Source: Branchiostoma floridae | Lineage: Eukaryota; Chordata; Leptocardii; Amphioxiformes; Branchiostomatidae | Length of the DNA: 64,000 nt | Direction of reading: 5' to 3' | NCBI RefSeq assembly: GCF_000003815.2 | Contig: NC_049992.1 | Location: 19,695,289 to 19,759,288 of the forward strand | Shown here: positions 19,801 through 27,160 of the stretch, one piece after another | Layout of the letters: every line of letters starts with the position of its first letter | Numbering within the stretch: the first letter of the stretch is position 1 | Translations under genes and position numbers: made by a program | Notes under the pieces: generated by a model | Seen by the model: the letters and a program-made list of their open reading frames with translations, nothing else | What the model was told of the DNA's origin: nothing | Databases searched by the model: none

Positions 19801-22256
19801 GTGGCGCGTTGGTACACCCGATCCCTCGATCTCGGAAGTTAAGAAACGTGCAGTTCAGACAATACTTGGAATGGAAGACCACGAAGGAAGACTGGATGTT
19901 GTAGCCGGATCATATGGAAGACTCTTAAAAATGTTACATACTTCTTTCTCTGCAAAGAGGAAGACTACGGAAGCTAAACACACTTCACTTTCGGTGGACT
20001 GGCCCCCTGCTGTAGTGACTTACATATGTGTAACCCAGTGGCTTTAAAACGGAGATGCGATGATGCATGGCAACTTTAGCTTGAGCTTTGAACTTTAAGT
20101 ACACTATTGTACTCTTTTACCTATGGCCGCTACGCTAAATGGTCTGTTGGCTTCTAAACATGTGGGTAAACATTGAGAGCAATGCGAGGAAACGGTTAAG
20201 TGGACGCCTGAAATGCCATGCCCCCCTAAGGTTACCGGGGTTACGTGCTTCCCGTGTTGCTGTTGTTCTTTTACGTGTTATTCTACCTGTACTCTGAATT
20301 CATACATTCATGGCACGTTACAGGCACTACAGTCCACCGACTACAAAAAGCGCACGACAAGGCCATGCTAAAACTAACTTAATTCAGCCAGTTGTACTGC
20401 AAGGTATAACAGGCTGCAACGTTGTTTTAGTATGTCCATGTATGTATGTATATGTATATGTATATGTATGAATAAACCAATTGATATGAATGGTATCCGC
20501 GCGCGCATTAATTTTCGGCCGCTTCCAAAGAAAAAGGTTTGAATCAGGCAGTATATCGTAAAAAGCAGCAGTAAAATGAACAAATACATGCCGTAGATTA
20601 CACAAAAATATCGGGTAACGTATACTCATATCATAAAATGCCAGTGTAAATTCCAAGATTAAAGGATAAGGCATGAAATCACTAAAATGAAGAATCTATT
20701 GTCTGGTATACAGTAGCATATTATTTTGCATTCAGTCATCTTGACCACATAGATTTCATAATAACTCTGTAACATATATTGACAGAGGGTTGCGCGTATT
20801 TTTCACCAGAAAACCGCCACTGTCACATATAAGCCATACTTTGTGCCTTGTATAATTGTTGTGAAGTTATTATTATAAGCGAGGCTCGGGCGATTGCCGC
20901 GGAATCGTCGTCCGATCGATTTTCGTCAAATGTGACAGGGGTATAACGAAGGCAACTTTTATTTTTGGCCAAACTTTACATTTCTTCGCACGCAGGCATC
21001 AGTTTTGGAGTTACAAGAGGATGCCATCCATATAATCAAATCAACGTGGCCTTGTGCTGAATATATGGCTTGAAATTTACAGCTTTGACAAGGACCCCAA
21101 AGGGGGGGGGGGGGATGTGCCCTGTCTGGCTGCTATTTAATGTCAAATTGTCAGTCGGAAGATTTCTATAAAAGATATGTTGCTTGAAATTTTTCATAAA
21201 AACTCTATATGCTTTATAGATTGTTCTAATTTTTCTGTGGGCGGAAACAAGCAATGCGAACTCCCCTGCTGTTCGTGCACACCGCGAGAATTGTGACAGA
21301 CCAGGAAGTAATAATAAGTCGCGATAAATACGTCCAGTTTGAAATTCCCTACCAGGCTGTGACAGAAACAAACATATAAAACTTGTAACGGCTCTCGCCT
21401 TTGGCGCTGGATATGGTGAAAATATGTTGCGAGACGGTCGCTCTAAAAACCGTTTGAACTAATAGAAATTTCATTATCGAAATTAGCTTAGTTTACAAGT
21501 AGATGTTTCTCAATGCAGAAAATGACGTTTCAGGGGGTCAAGATTTCAACATTTTCTTCGGACCTCCCTAGTGACGGCTTGGGCCTCCGGCGACAACGAC
21601 ATCGTGAAAATATGTAGGAGCGTGGGTCGTCGCCCTCAAACACATTTTTTTTAAACATAAATGGAATTGAATTTAGCATAGTCTGCCAGCAAAAACTGTC
21701 CCTCAAAATGCAGAAAATGGCGATTCAGAGGACCAGATTTCAAAATTTCCCCAGACCAACCTGGAAATCGTGAAAATATTTTTTTGGATATAACCCTCAA
21801 TATGTGTCTTTGTAATATAATTGCTATTCAACCTTGCTTAGTCTGGCGGCAAAATGTGCCCCTCAAAATAAAAGAAACAGCGTTTTAGAGGGTCAAGATT
21901 TCAACTTGCATGCCCCCGGACCAACCCAGGATTGTCGCAACTCCGGTGTTCCATGTGCAGCAAAAGTTCGCCCACTATACGAAATTTGCTGCCGCCGCTT
22001 GTTCATAGAAAACGGCATGACAGCAGACGGGTACTTACTGTTGAATGGGCTGTGTCTGCAAAAGATGTATCGTAGGTTTGCTGTAAGGTGTTTTCAATTC
22101 CACCGTCTTCCTTACATAGGTGTAGCTGACGATACCAGTCAACGTTGCCACAAGAACACACATAGCGAAGGCCGCACCAAACACAAATGTACGGGACGCC
22201 GCCATCTTGAACATGGGCTCTTCTATTGTGTTGACGGACGTTTTCGCATCTATCAT
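7452..22256 (-). CDS. B4GALNT: Beta-1,4-N-acetylgalactosaminyltransferase, GT12 family
   Basis: Type II Golgi glycosyltransferase that would transfer GalNAc from UDP-GalNAc to a glycolipid or glycan acceptor. Exons in transcript order: 22039-22256 (membrane anchor), 18804-18938 (stem), 15914 to about 16091, an exon from inside the N gap to 11144, 10367-10554, 9137-9277, 8232-8457, 7452-7642 (stop TAG). The catalytic exons follow B4GALNT1/2 closely: [27 protein letters not shown], the metal-binding WVDDDY and [10 protein letters not shown]. Phases agree from 11144 to the stop. They do not agree between 18804 and the exon ending at 15914, so a small exon is unseen there, and part of the middle lies in the gap. 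Start: Met at 22256, or Met at 22205 (AAGATGGCGGCG, only five residues before the membrane segment). B4GALNT1 versus B4GALNT2 cannot be decided by eye. Confidence 0.88.
7753..8086. repeat. Duplicated unit carrying two (CA)n blocks
   Basis: Two copies of a ~180-bp unit (AATCCCTCAGTGTCGC and AATCCCTCGGTGTCGC, each followed by GTCTGAAAC and ATGTCCACACA) end in (CA)n at 7803-7903 and 7986-8085. The unit and its satellite were duplicated together inside the last B4GALNT intron. Confidence 0.8.
8232..8457 (-). CDS. B4GALNT: B4GALNT catalytic exon ([12 protein letters not shown])
   Basis: Encodes [39 protein letters not shown] and SRYGHT, the acceptor-side half of the domain. Phase 0 in, phase 1 out (ACA-G/GTTAGG). 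Confidence 0.88.
8646..8752. mobile_element. 107-bp TAGCCTG/CAGGCTA TIR element with target duplication
   Basis: Ends TAGCCTG and CAGGCTA. It is flanked on both sides by TGGTACGACC (8636-8645 and 8753-8762), a 9-10 bp target-site duplication. It is about 80% alike to the element at 12588-12688. Confidence 0.85.
9137..9277 (-). CDS. B4GALNT: B4GALNT catalytic exon with DXD motif
   Basis: Forty-seven codons beginning [12 protein letters not shown] and containing [12 protein letters not shown], the metal/UDP-sugar DXD motif, then [15 protein letters not shown]. Acceptor CTGCAG, donor GTAAGA. Confidence 0.9.
9278..10366. other. B4GALNT intron
   Basis: No coding support and no recognised transposon. 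An AGCAACAGCCTT-type tandem at about 9730-9755 is the only local repeat noted. Confidence 0.5.
10367..10554 (-). CDS. B4GALNT: B4GALNT catalytic exon (TKTFLRY, ADDS)
   Basis: Encodes [28 protein letters not shown] and HYVMPFGA. The acceptor ends CCTTAG, the donor is GTGAGC, phase 0 out. This is the start of the nucleotide-sugar-binding fold of GT12 enzymes. Confidence 0.88.
10728..11000. repeat. Dispersed repeat (GGTACCGGTAC family)
   Basis: The left part (GTACCGGTACAAAAC, CTTGTTGGACC, GACCGATTCG) recurs at 24861-24960. The right part is a palindromic run built on AGGTCCAGGTTCAGGACCT. No coding potential. Confidence 0.6.
11144..11182 (-). CDS. B4GALNT: B4GALNT exon fragment at the gap edge
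   Basis: Thirteen residues ([12 protein letters not shown]) run out of the N gap and resemble the H-P-P-N-P-R-L-Y-P-P-G segment before the catalytic domain. The phase-1 donor (GTTTTC, weak) joins the next exon as [10 protein letters not shown]. The rest of the exon is in the gap. Confidence 0.6.
11183..12023. other. Assembly gap (841 N) in B4GALNT
   Basis: Run of N. The exon at its left edge is cut off inside it, so missing B4GALNT coding sequence is expected here. Confidence 0.99.
12505..12880. mobile_element. TIR element (AAGGGCACAACCCGCCGTAC), interrupted
   Basis: Starts TAAGGGCACAACCCGCCGTAC and ends with the mirrored GTACGGTGGGTTGTGCCCTTA. A sister copy lies at 44486-44712. This copy is split by the nested element at 12588-12688. 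Confidence 0.8.
12588..12688. mobile_element. Nested 101-bp TAGCCTG TIR element
   Basis: Inserted into the element at 12505-12880. TAAGTGGTA stands at 12579-12587 and again at 12689-12697, while the sister at 44486-44712 has it once, uninterrupted. The target duplication is therefore 9 bp. Confidence 0.88.
13669..13901. mobile_element. 233-bp TAGCCTGGG TIR element with 9-bp target duplication
   Basis: Ends TAGCCTGGG and CCCAGGCTA, flanked by CCTACGGGC at 13660-13668 and 13902-13910. The body is GC-rich with no ORF. End sequence and duplication length place it with the 8646 and 12588 elements; Mutator-like affinity is inferred from the duplication length only. Confidence 0.85.
13977..14865. 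mobile_element. 889-bp foldback element (GCCTAGGTTACACATAGCCG)
   Basis: The terminal inverted repeat GCCTAGGTTACACATAGCCG is mirrored exactly at 14845-14865. The subterminal regions are filled with degenerate TCGGCTGGTGTTCGG repeats in both orientations. The frames inside encode no recognisable transposase. Confidence 0.85.
15571..15765. repeat. (GA)n microsatellites
   Basis: GAGA runs at 15573-15592 and 15675-15765, the second grading into G-rich sequence, in a B4GALNT intron. Confidence 0.85.
15914..16091 (-). CDS. B4GALNT: B4GALNT stem/N-lobe exon
   Basis: Encodes [20 protein letters not shown], the conserved L-x-Y-P-x-Q-G-V-x-V segment of B4GALNT proteins. The donor GTATGA is phase 1. 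The acceptor is uncertain: the frame closes at a TAG just upstream and no clear pyrimidine tract is seen. Confidence 0.65.
16682..16805. repeat. 124-bp hairpin
   Basis: Arms of about 45 bp: GACACGGACCAAGCAT at 16682 and its complement ending at 16805, separated by about 35 bp. Non-coding; probably a small foldback element. Confidence 0.8.
17045..17242. mobile_element. Foldback element (AGAGGTTAGGCTCC family), copy 1
   Basis: Arms CAGAGGTTAGGCTCC and GGAGCCTAACCTCTG. Inside, GCTTTCTATTTTGTC and its mirrored GCCCGATAAAAACGAC appear. The same family is at 53832-53997. Confidence 0.75.
18095..18645 (+). mobile_element. Non-LTR retrotransposon (CR1/Jockey-type) 3' fragment
   Basis: The plus frame from 18108 encodes [40 protein letters not shown] and LSMMYKMT, the typical C-terminus of CR1/Jockey-type reverse transcriptase ORFs. 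After a stop the frame degrades and the element ends in a (GATACA)n tail at 18594-18636. It is 5'-truncated and inactive, in B4GALNT intron 2. Confidence 0.8.
18804..18938 (-). CDS. B4GALNT: B4GALNT exon 2: luminal stem
   Basis: Acceptor TTCCTGCAG, donor GTAAGC, phase 2 in and out. Encodes [20 protein letters not shown] and a charged helix ([17 protein letters not shown]), similar to the CNC-bearing stem of B4GALNT1. Confidence 0.7.
19556..19726. mobile_element. ATTCCGGCTGATTCTG-family element, short copy
   Basis: Shares CCTTCACACGAGA, AATGAGCCGGAATGC, TTTTGCAAAT and ATTCATTCCGGCTG with the ends of 45119-45713. It looks like an internally deleted copy. Confidence 0.7.
19796..19906 (+). pseudogene. 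5S rRNA-like relic (5S pseudogene or 5S-derived SINE head)
   Basis: Contains CGATCTCGGAAGTTAAG, TACTTGGAATGGAAGACCAC and GGATGTTGTAG in the order and spacing of 5S rRNA, covering the box A and box C promoter regions. Small indels and substitutions (for example an extra A in the ACTTGGATGGGAGACC block) exclude a functional 5S gene. Whether the following sequence is a SINE body cannot be told from one copy. Confidence 0.65.
20345..20500 (+). repeat. Dispersed retroelement tail, copy 1
   Basis: CTAACTTAATTCAGCCAGTT, then GCTGCAACGTTGTTTTAGTATGTC and a (TGTA)n tail. The reverse complement of the same unit is at 41295-41425, in the opposite orientation. Confidence 0.7.
20770..20962 (+). repeat. 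Dispersed element (GTGACAGGGGTATAACG), copy 1
   Basis: Shares AGAGGGTTGC, ATAAGCCATACTTTGT, GCGAGGCTCG and CGTCGTCCGATCGATTTTCG with 50527-50757 in the opposite orientation. No ORF. Confidence 0.75.
22039..22256 (-). CDS. B4GALNT: B4GALNT exon 1: cytoplasmic tail and membrane anchor
   Basis: From Met at 22256, a short tail and then the hydrophobic [20 protein letters not shown]. The donor CA/GTAAGT is consensus in phase 2 and joins cleanly to the 18938 exon. Confidence 0.75.
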
Positions 22257-22755
22257 GTGATCAATATGTTATATTACTACTCCTAAAATCCCTCAGAGAA
22301 ATCAGCAAATTATAAACACAATATTTCTAGTGACATCTATAATTAAGTCAAAGTCATTTGATAGCTCTCAATCTTGGTATAAATTCCGCGAGGTTCTGTA
22401 CTCTGACTCTAAATGAAGTTTGCACCTTGACCGCTAACTCAGCACTGTTGTTTAGAGAAGCACATACCATACACAACATCTTGAACATTCTTTCGTGTTG
22501 ACGGACATTTTCGCATGTTTCATGTGATCAATATGTTATATTACAACTCCTAAAATCCCTCCGAGAAATCAGCAAAATTAATTACAAACACAGTATTTCT
22601 AGTGACATCTATAATCAAGTCAAAGTCATTTGATAGCTGCGCTCTCAATCTTTGTATAAATTCGGTGGGGTTCTGTACTCTGACTCTAAATGAAGTTTGC
22701 ACCTTGACCGCTATCTCTGCTTGACCGCTAGCACTGTTGTTTAGAGAAGCACATA
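22226..22755. repeat. 265-bp tandem duplication of the B4GALNT start region
   Basis: 22226-22490 and 22492-22755 are near-identical (GTGTTGACGGACGTTTTCGC against GTGTTGACGGACATTTTCGC, then TTGACCGCT and GAGAAGCACATAC). The copied block includes the first ~12 codons of B4GALNT and the sequence upstream of them. Confidence 0.88.
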
Positions 22756-22764
22756 CTGCATGCT

Positions 22765-22985
22765 CTTTTCCGTAAGGCGTAGGCAGGCCATTTTAATTCC
22801 CGTAATTCGTAGGGTAAGCTATTTTATTTCACGTAATTCGTAGTGAGGATGGAAAATTTACCGTAAAGCGTAGCCAGTGTATTTCACGTAAGGCGTAATC
22901 TAGCCTAAAAATTTCACGTAAAGCGTAATTAAGCCTAAAAATTACCCGTAAATCGTAGCTGGCCTCCCAAATTTCGTAAGTCGAA
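22765..22985. repeat. CGTAAAGCGTAG short degenerate repeats
   Basis: About seven imperfect 30-35 bp units ending CGTAAGGCGTAG, CGTAATTCGTAG or CGTAAAGCGTAA. A related run (TTTAGCGTAAAGCGTTG) lies at 23825-23940. Function unknown. Confidence 0.75.
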
Positions 22986-24860
22986 ACGTAGTCTACCAGT
23001 AAATTTAGTCCTTCAAAACACAGGAAATTGCGTTTCAGAGGATCAAGATTTCAAAATTCGCCGGACCTCACTTGCGACTCCTTTCACCTTCGGCTTCGGT
23101 CATCGACATGGTAAAAATATGGTATATACCCTCAAAAATCTTCTTTTTTTTTGCAAATAGAAATGTCATTGAAGTTAGCTTAGTCTGCCAGCAAAATTTG
23201 CCCATCAGAATGCAGGAAATATCATTTTAGAGGGTCAAGATTTCAAAATTTCCATGGTCCTCCTTGTGCCGCCTCGCGCCTTTGGAACTCGAAATTCTGA
23301 AAATATGTTGGGGATGTGTGTCAACCTCAAAGATCTGTTTTGCTAATAGAAATTTGCCCATCAAAATGCAGAAAATATCGTTTTATAGAGGGTCAAGATT
23401 TCAAAATTTAGCCGGATCTCCTTTGCCACTCTATTCACCTTCGGTCATCGACTTCGTAAAAAATATGTATCATGGCTGGGGGATGTGACGTGTCAACCTC
23501 AAACAGATTTTTTACTGATAGAAATGTAATTTCACTTAGTTTTCTATAATAGCCAAAAAAACTGGCGTTTCAGGGGGGCAGGATTTCAAAATTTTCCCGG
23601 ACTTTCCTTCGGCGCTCGACGTTGCAAAAATAAGTTGGCTGGCGTCACCCTCATAAGCTTACGCTGAACCCCTGGGACTCTTTAATTAGAAATGCCATTT
23701 AACTTAGCTTTGTTTGCCAGCGAAAATTTCCCTTCAAAATGCAGGGAATAGTGTTTCAGAGAGTCAAAATTTCAATCTTTCTTGCGGAGCACGACCCCGC
23801 CTCTGTCGAGTGTTGCCAGCCTTCCAGAATTTAGCGTAAACCGTTGTCAGCCTGTCTGAATTTAGCGTAAAACGTTGCCTGCCTTCGTGAATTTAACGTA
23901 AAGCGTTGTCGACCGTCCCGAATTTAGCGTAAAGCGTTGTCAGGACCCCCCATGCAGACCCTCACACAACACAGGTCCTGAAATTTTGTTTACGTTACGC
24001 TTACGCTTGAAAGCAAAACAAAGAGTATACCAAAGCCAAAAATTGCGTTCGTTTCGTTCTCGTGACAACCAAACTGGCCTACGTGATGTCCCTACCACAC
24101 CTGTGGTGCTAACAACCACGGGCTTTGTTTAGTTTAGTTTTACAACCATAAACACTCATATATATCAGGTCAAACAAAAGTTCAAAGACAACCACTTGTT
24201 AGGGGTACGACGGTATCAGAGACTCCGTGAATTTTCCTATTGAAAAATGTAATTTTATTAGCAACAGTCAGTTTAATCATTAATAAGATACAAATAATTT
24301 ATCGTTACTATTCTGGTCGTTACAGCCCACTTGCGTGTCGTTTGCGATTCAGGTCTACTTGGTGACGATATAACCACATTTGTGCGACTGAACGGGACCT
24401 GGATAAAAGTAGTAGCAAAGTATTTGAGGCCAAATGACAGTTGGTTGTTATATACTGTGTCTGGGGTATTGGAAGGCCGAGCCCATATTCACTCTCTCCT
24501 TCTACCGCCATATTCAAACCTGGGTGGAGTTTGGAAAGTCGTGTCAAGTGCCTTTCCTAAGGACGCAATATTATGTCTAGTCCGGCGCGCCGTAAATCCG
24601 TCGGTCCGGTGTTCCTCGTCTGGCACCAACAAAAGTGCAGCTGCTAAGGCTTTTGTTTAACTTCAAGAACTTGTCGTGAACTCAAGGTTCAGTGTATGGA
24701 ACCTATAACAAGGGATGACTTTCCACTTGAAACAGGCTTGACTTTGTAGGTTGACTTACCTGTGGCATAGCATGGCGTAAGGGTAAGAGTGTTAGGTAAC
24801 TTCCCGACCTATTGGTAGTCAGTTCACCCCATAACGCTGGTCTCATTGCTGCACGTAGGG

Positions 24861-25050
24861 GTGGGTACCGGTACAAAACAACATTTTTTCTTGTTGGACC
24901 AGACAAGACAAAACTAACCAGAAAAAAATCAGTGGACAAGATATTGGACCGATTCGAAAATGAAGTAAGGGTTAATGACCTGCCCCGATATGTATATGGT
25001 GTCATAGCGCCTGGTCCTTTGCCATAACCACCGAATAAAACCACCGAGTG
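24861..25050. repeat. Dispersed repeat plus half-hairpin
   Basis: The left part matches 10728-10860 (GGTACCGGTACAAAAC, TTGTTGGACC). The right part (GGTGTCATAGCGCCTGGTCC, GCCATAACCACC) matches one arm of the 6322-6462 hairpin. Confidence 0.7.
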
Positions 25051-25099
25051 AGCGAAGCGAACGAAGTGGTACTACCCCCCCCCTACCCCCCCCCCCCCC

Positions 25100-25375
25100 T
25101 GGAGTCTGTACTTATTCCCTCTGCTCTGATATATGTTTCGCTCCTTTTGACTGGCCAATCTCTTACTCTCTTTTGTGTATCGCTCATTCTGATTGGTCAG
25201 AATGAATGCACCGGTGTCAATTTGCATCGACACTGGTGCCGGTGTCGATTCATTGTGACCAATCAGAGGAGCGTCCGGCCTGGCCGGAATCTATGTGTTA
25301 CGGCGTCATAACCAACGTGGAACGGGGCCTTCTGATTGGTCCGCGGCGCCTGGTTATATGATAATGAGATGCAAA
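25100..25375 (+). mobile_element. Dispersed MITE with inner palindrome, copy 2
   Basis: Opposite-orientation sister of 5868-6090: TGTACTTATTCCCTCTGC at one end and GATTGGTCCGCGGCGCCTGG at the other. Preceded by a poly-C run at 25074-25099. Confidence 0.75.
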
Positions 25376-26848
25376 TAATTCCTCTGCCACAGTAACTGTA
25401 GATGTATGTCATGTCCTGTTGTTGAGCATTACAGTTTATATTTTACATTCTTACTGTACTTAAAAATATTGCGTATGATTTTGATTGAAAAAAAAACCAT
25501 GTGTCATAATACTGCAATCTTTGTATTCAAACCTGTTTCAAAGCCATCCCCTCTTGCTCGTGCATCTTTATTCATTTTCCCGATATAGCATATGTGTAGC
25601 TTTACTTTTTATTGGTTCATATCATCTTGCTTTAAAAGTAAATTGGACGTCTCCACTTACATTTAGGGTGTCGAGAATTCTGAGTTCTTGCAAATCTGAG
25701 TTCTTGCAATATGACCTCCCTGCCCCACTGGCCAATGCCTAGCACACTATGGCTCAAAGACGACCCCTGGCGTCAGAGAAAATTTTTGCATCATTTTCTT
25801 ATGATCACGAACACGAGGGTGAACAATTAACAAAGAAAGGTCCGAACCAGATGCACAGATGCACAGATCAACCAAAGATCATTTTACATAAATAAAATTA
25901 TTAAGATTCACAATACAAACCTCATTTTTTTCTCAAATTGATTTTAAAAGTACCCAGTAGTCTATTTGTTCATTATTGCATGGATCTGGATGGAGTTTGT
26001 TGACGGATGTTGTCTTCTGCCCATGGATTATCAACATTCCTTACAGGCTGTGGTTTTTCGCCCTGTTCACCCACAGTGAGAAGTACATGGTTCACCAAAT
26101 ATATATGTGTCTAACAACGCGCGTAACATGTGTCCGACATTTTTGAAGACAAGATTATACCAAAGGAATGCCACAGGTGGTCGTCCTGCCTAGAAGTCGT
26201 CTAAGGTAAGGTTGGACTATTACCGGTTGAAAAATACCTCCAATACTTCAGCGTACCATAATATGTTTTAACTGCTATGGCACTAAGACCTACTTTGCTG
26301 TAGCATAATGTGTGTACCTACATGAAGCATGATAACTGTGTAGAGTACGTAGAACAAATGTATTTAAACCCTCCTTCGATGGCGTAAACGTTAATAGTTG
26401 CAGGTTTTTTTTTTTAGGGAACGGAAGCTCAACATGTTACTATTTTTAAGCAAGATGTTTTTAGAAGATACATTTAGCCCATATTCCTTACCTATTTAAG
26501 CCCTTATTACTTAAAATCTATTCGGCTCCCGAATAAAACAGATATTCAATGTGATACCCTGTGAAGATATCAGGACCTACAATGTTTGTATTCATAACTG
26601 TGACATAGGATCCGGAAATGGTGCCACGTACGATTTGAACGCCATTTCGGTATACACATGGATATTTACTTCTGGTAAAACGTGGTGACTTTAACGTAAC
26701 ACGAATTTCAATCTGGCTCTCTCTATTTCAGAATCCAGTCAACATTCTTTAAAAAAAATGCCATCCATGTAAGAAACGCAGCTAAACTAGACCGTTACTG
26801 CAGTTTACTATAAATTCAAAAGGCGGCGCCCTTTCGCCATCTTGAAAC

Positions 26849-27160
26849 ATGACCTCGAATTACGCGGTCGAACGATCCACTACCAATAAGGAGGTTCTAA
26901 AGGTGATCTTTGTCGTCTCGCTCATATGGCTGTCTATCGGGGTCACCCTGTGGCAACTCATTGTCTCAGTGGACGGACGATCAGTCCATGCAATTCACAG
27001 CGAAAACGCATGGGGTGATTTTGTTCTGGACAAGGATGACATGTTGGACAGTGGCCGTGAGCAAACCGTTCGGATCGCTAAGCTGAGGGACACAGGGAGG
27101 GATGATGACGGTGTGAAAGAGTCAAATGACGAAGAAAACAACGACGAAAGTGACGAAAAG
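26849..27160 (+). CDS. GALNT: GALNT exon 1: cytoplasmic tail, anchor, stem
   Basis: Begins ATGACCTCG in a good context after GCCATCTTGAAAC. Hydrophobic [20 protein letters not shown], then a charged, disordered-looking stem. Donor AAG/GTGAGT, phase 0. Confidence 0.85.

Larger units (their letters stand above)
21450..23800. repeat. Diverged ~180-bp tandem array around B4GALNT exon 1
   Basis: At least seven degenerate units share a TAGCTTAGTCTGCCAGCAAAA-like block, then AATGCAGAAAAT, GTTTCAGAGGGTCAAGATTTC and CCTTCGGC. They begin near 21465, 21660, 21825, 22985, 23160, 23350, 23520 and 23690. B4GALNT exon 1 and its duplicated 5' region sit in the middle of the array. Confidence 0.7.
22756..26848. 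other. Divergent intergenic region upstream of B4GALNT and GALNT
   Basis: Beyond the arrays and the MITEs at 24861-25375, no exon is supported. Both genes carry the motif GCCATCTTGAAC or GCCATCTTGAAAC at the start codon (22202-22213 and 26839-26851). This resembles the YY1 core AAGATGGC read on the opposite strand, but it is short. Confidence 0.5.

Noticed and set aside
24331-24660. 109-codon plus ORF and its minus partner (MAVEGESEYGLG...)
   Set aside because: No splice context, no recognised domain, and the two strands compete; left as intergenic.
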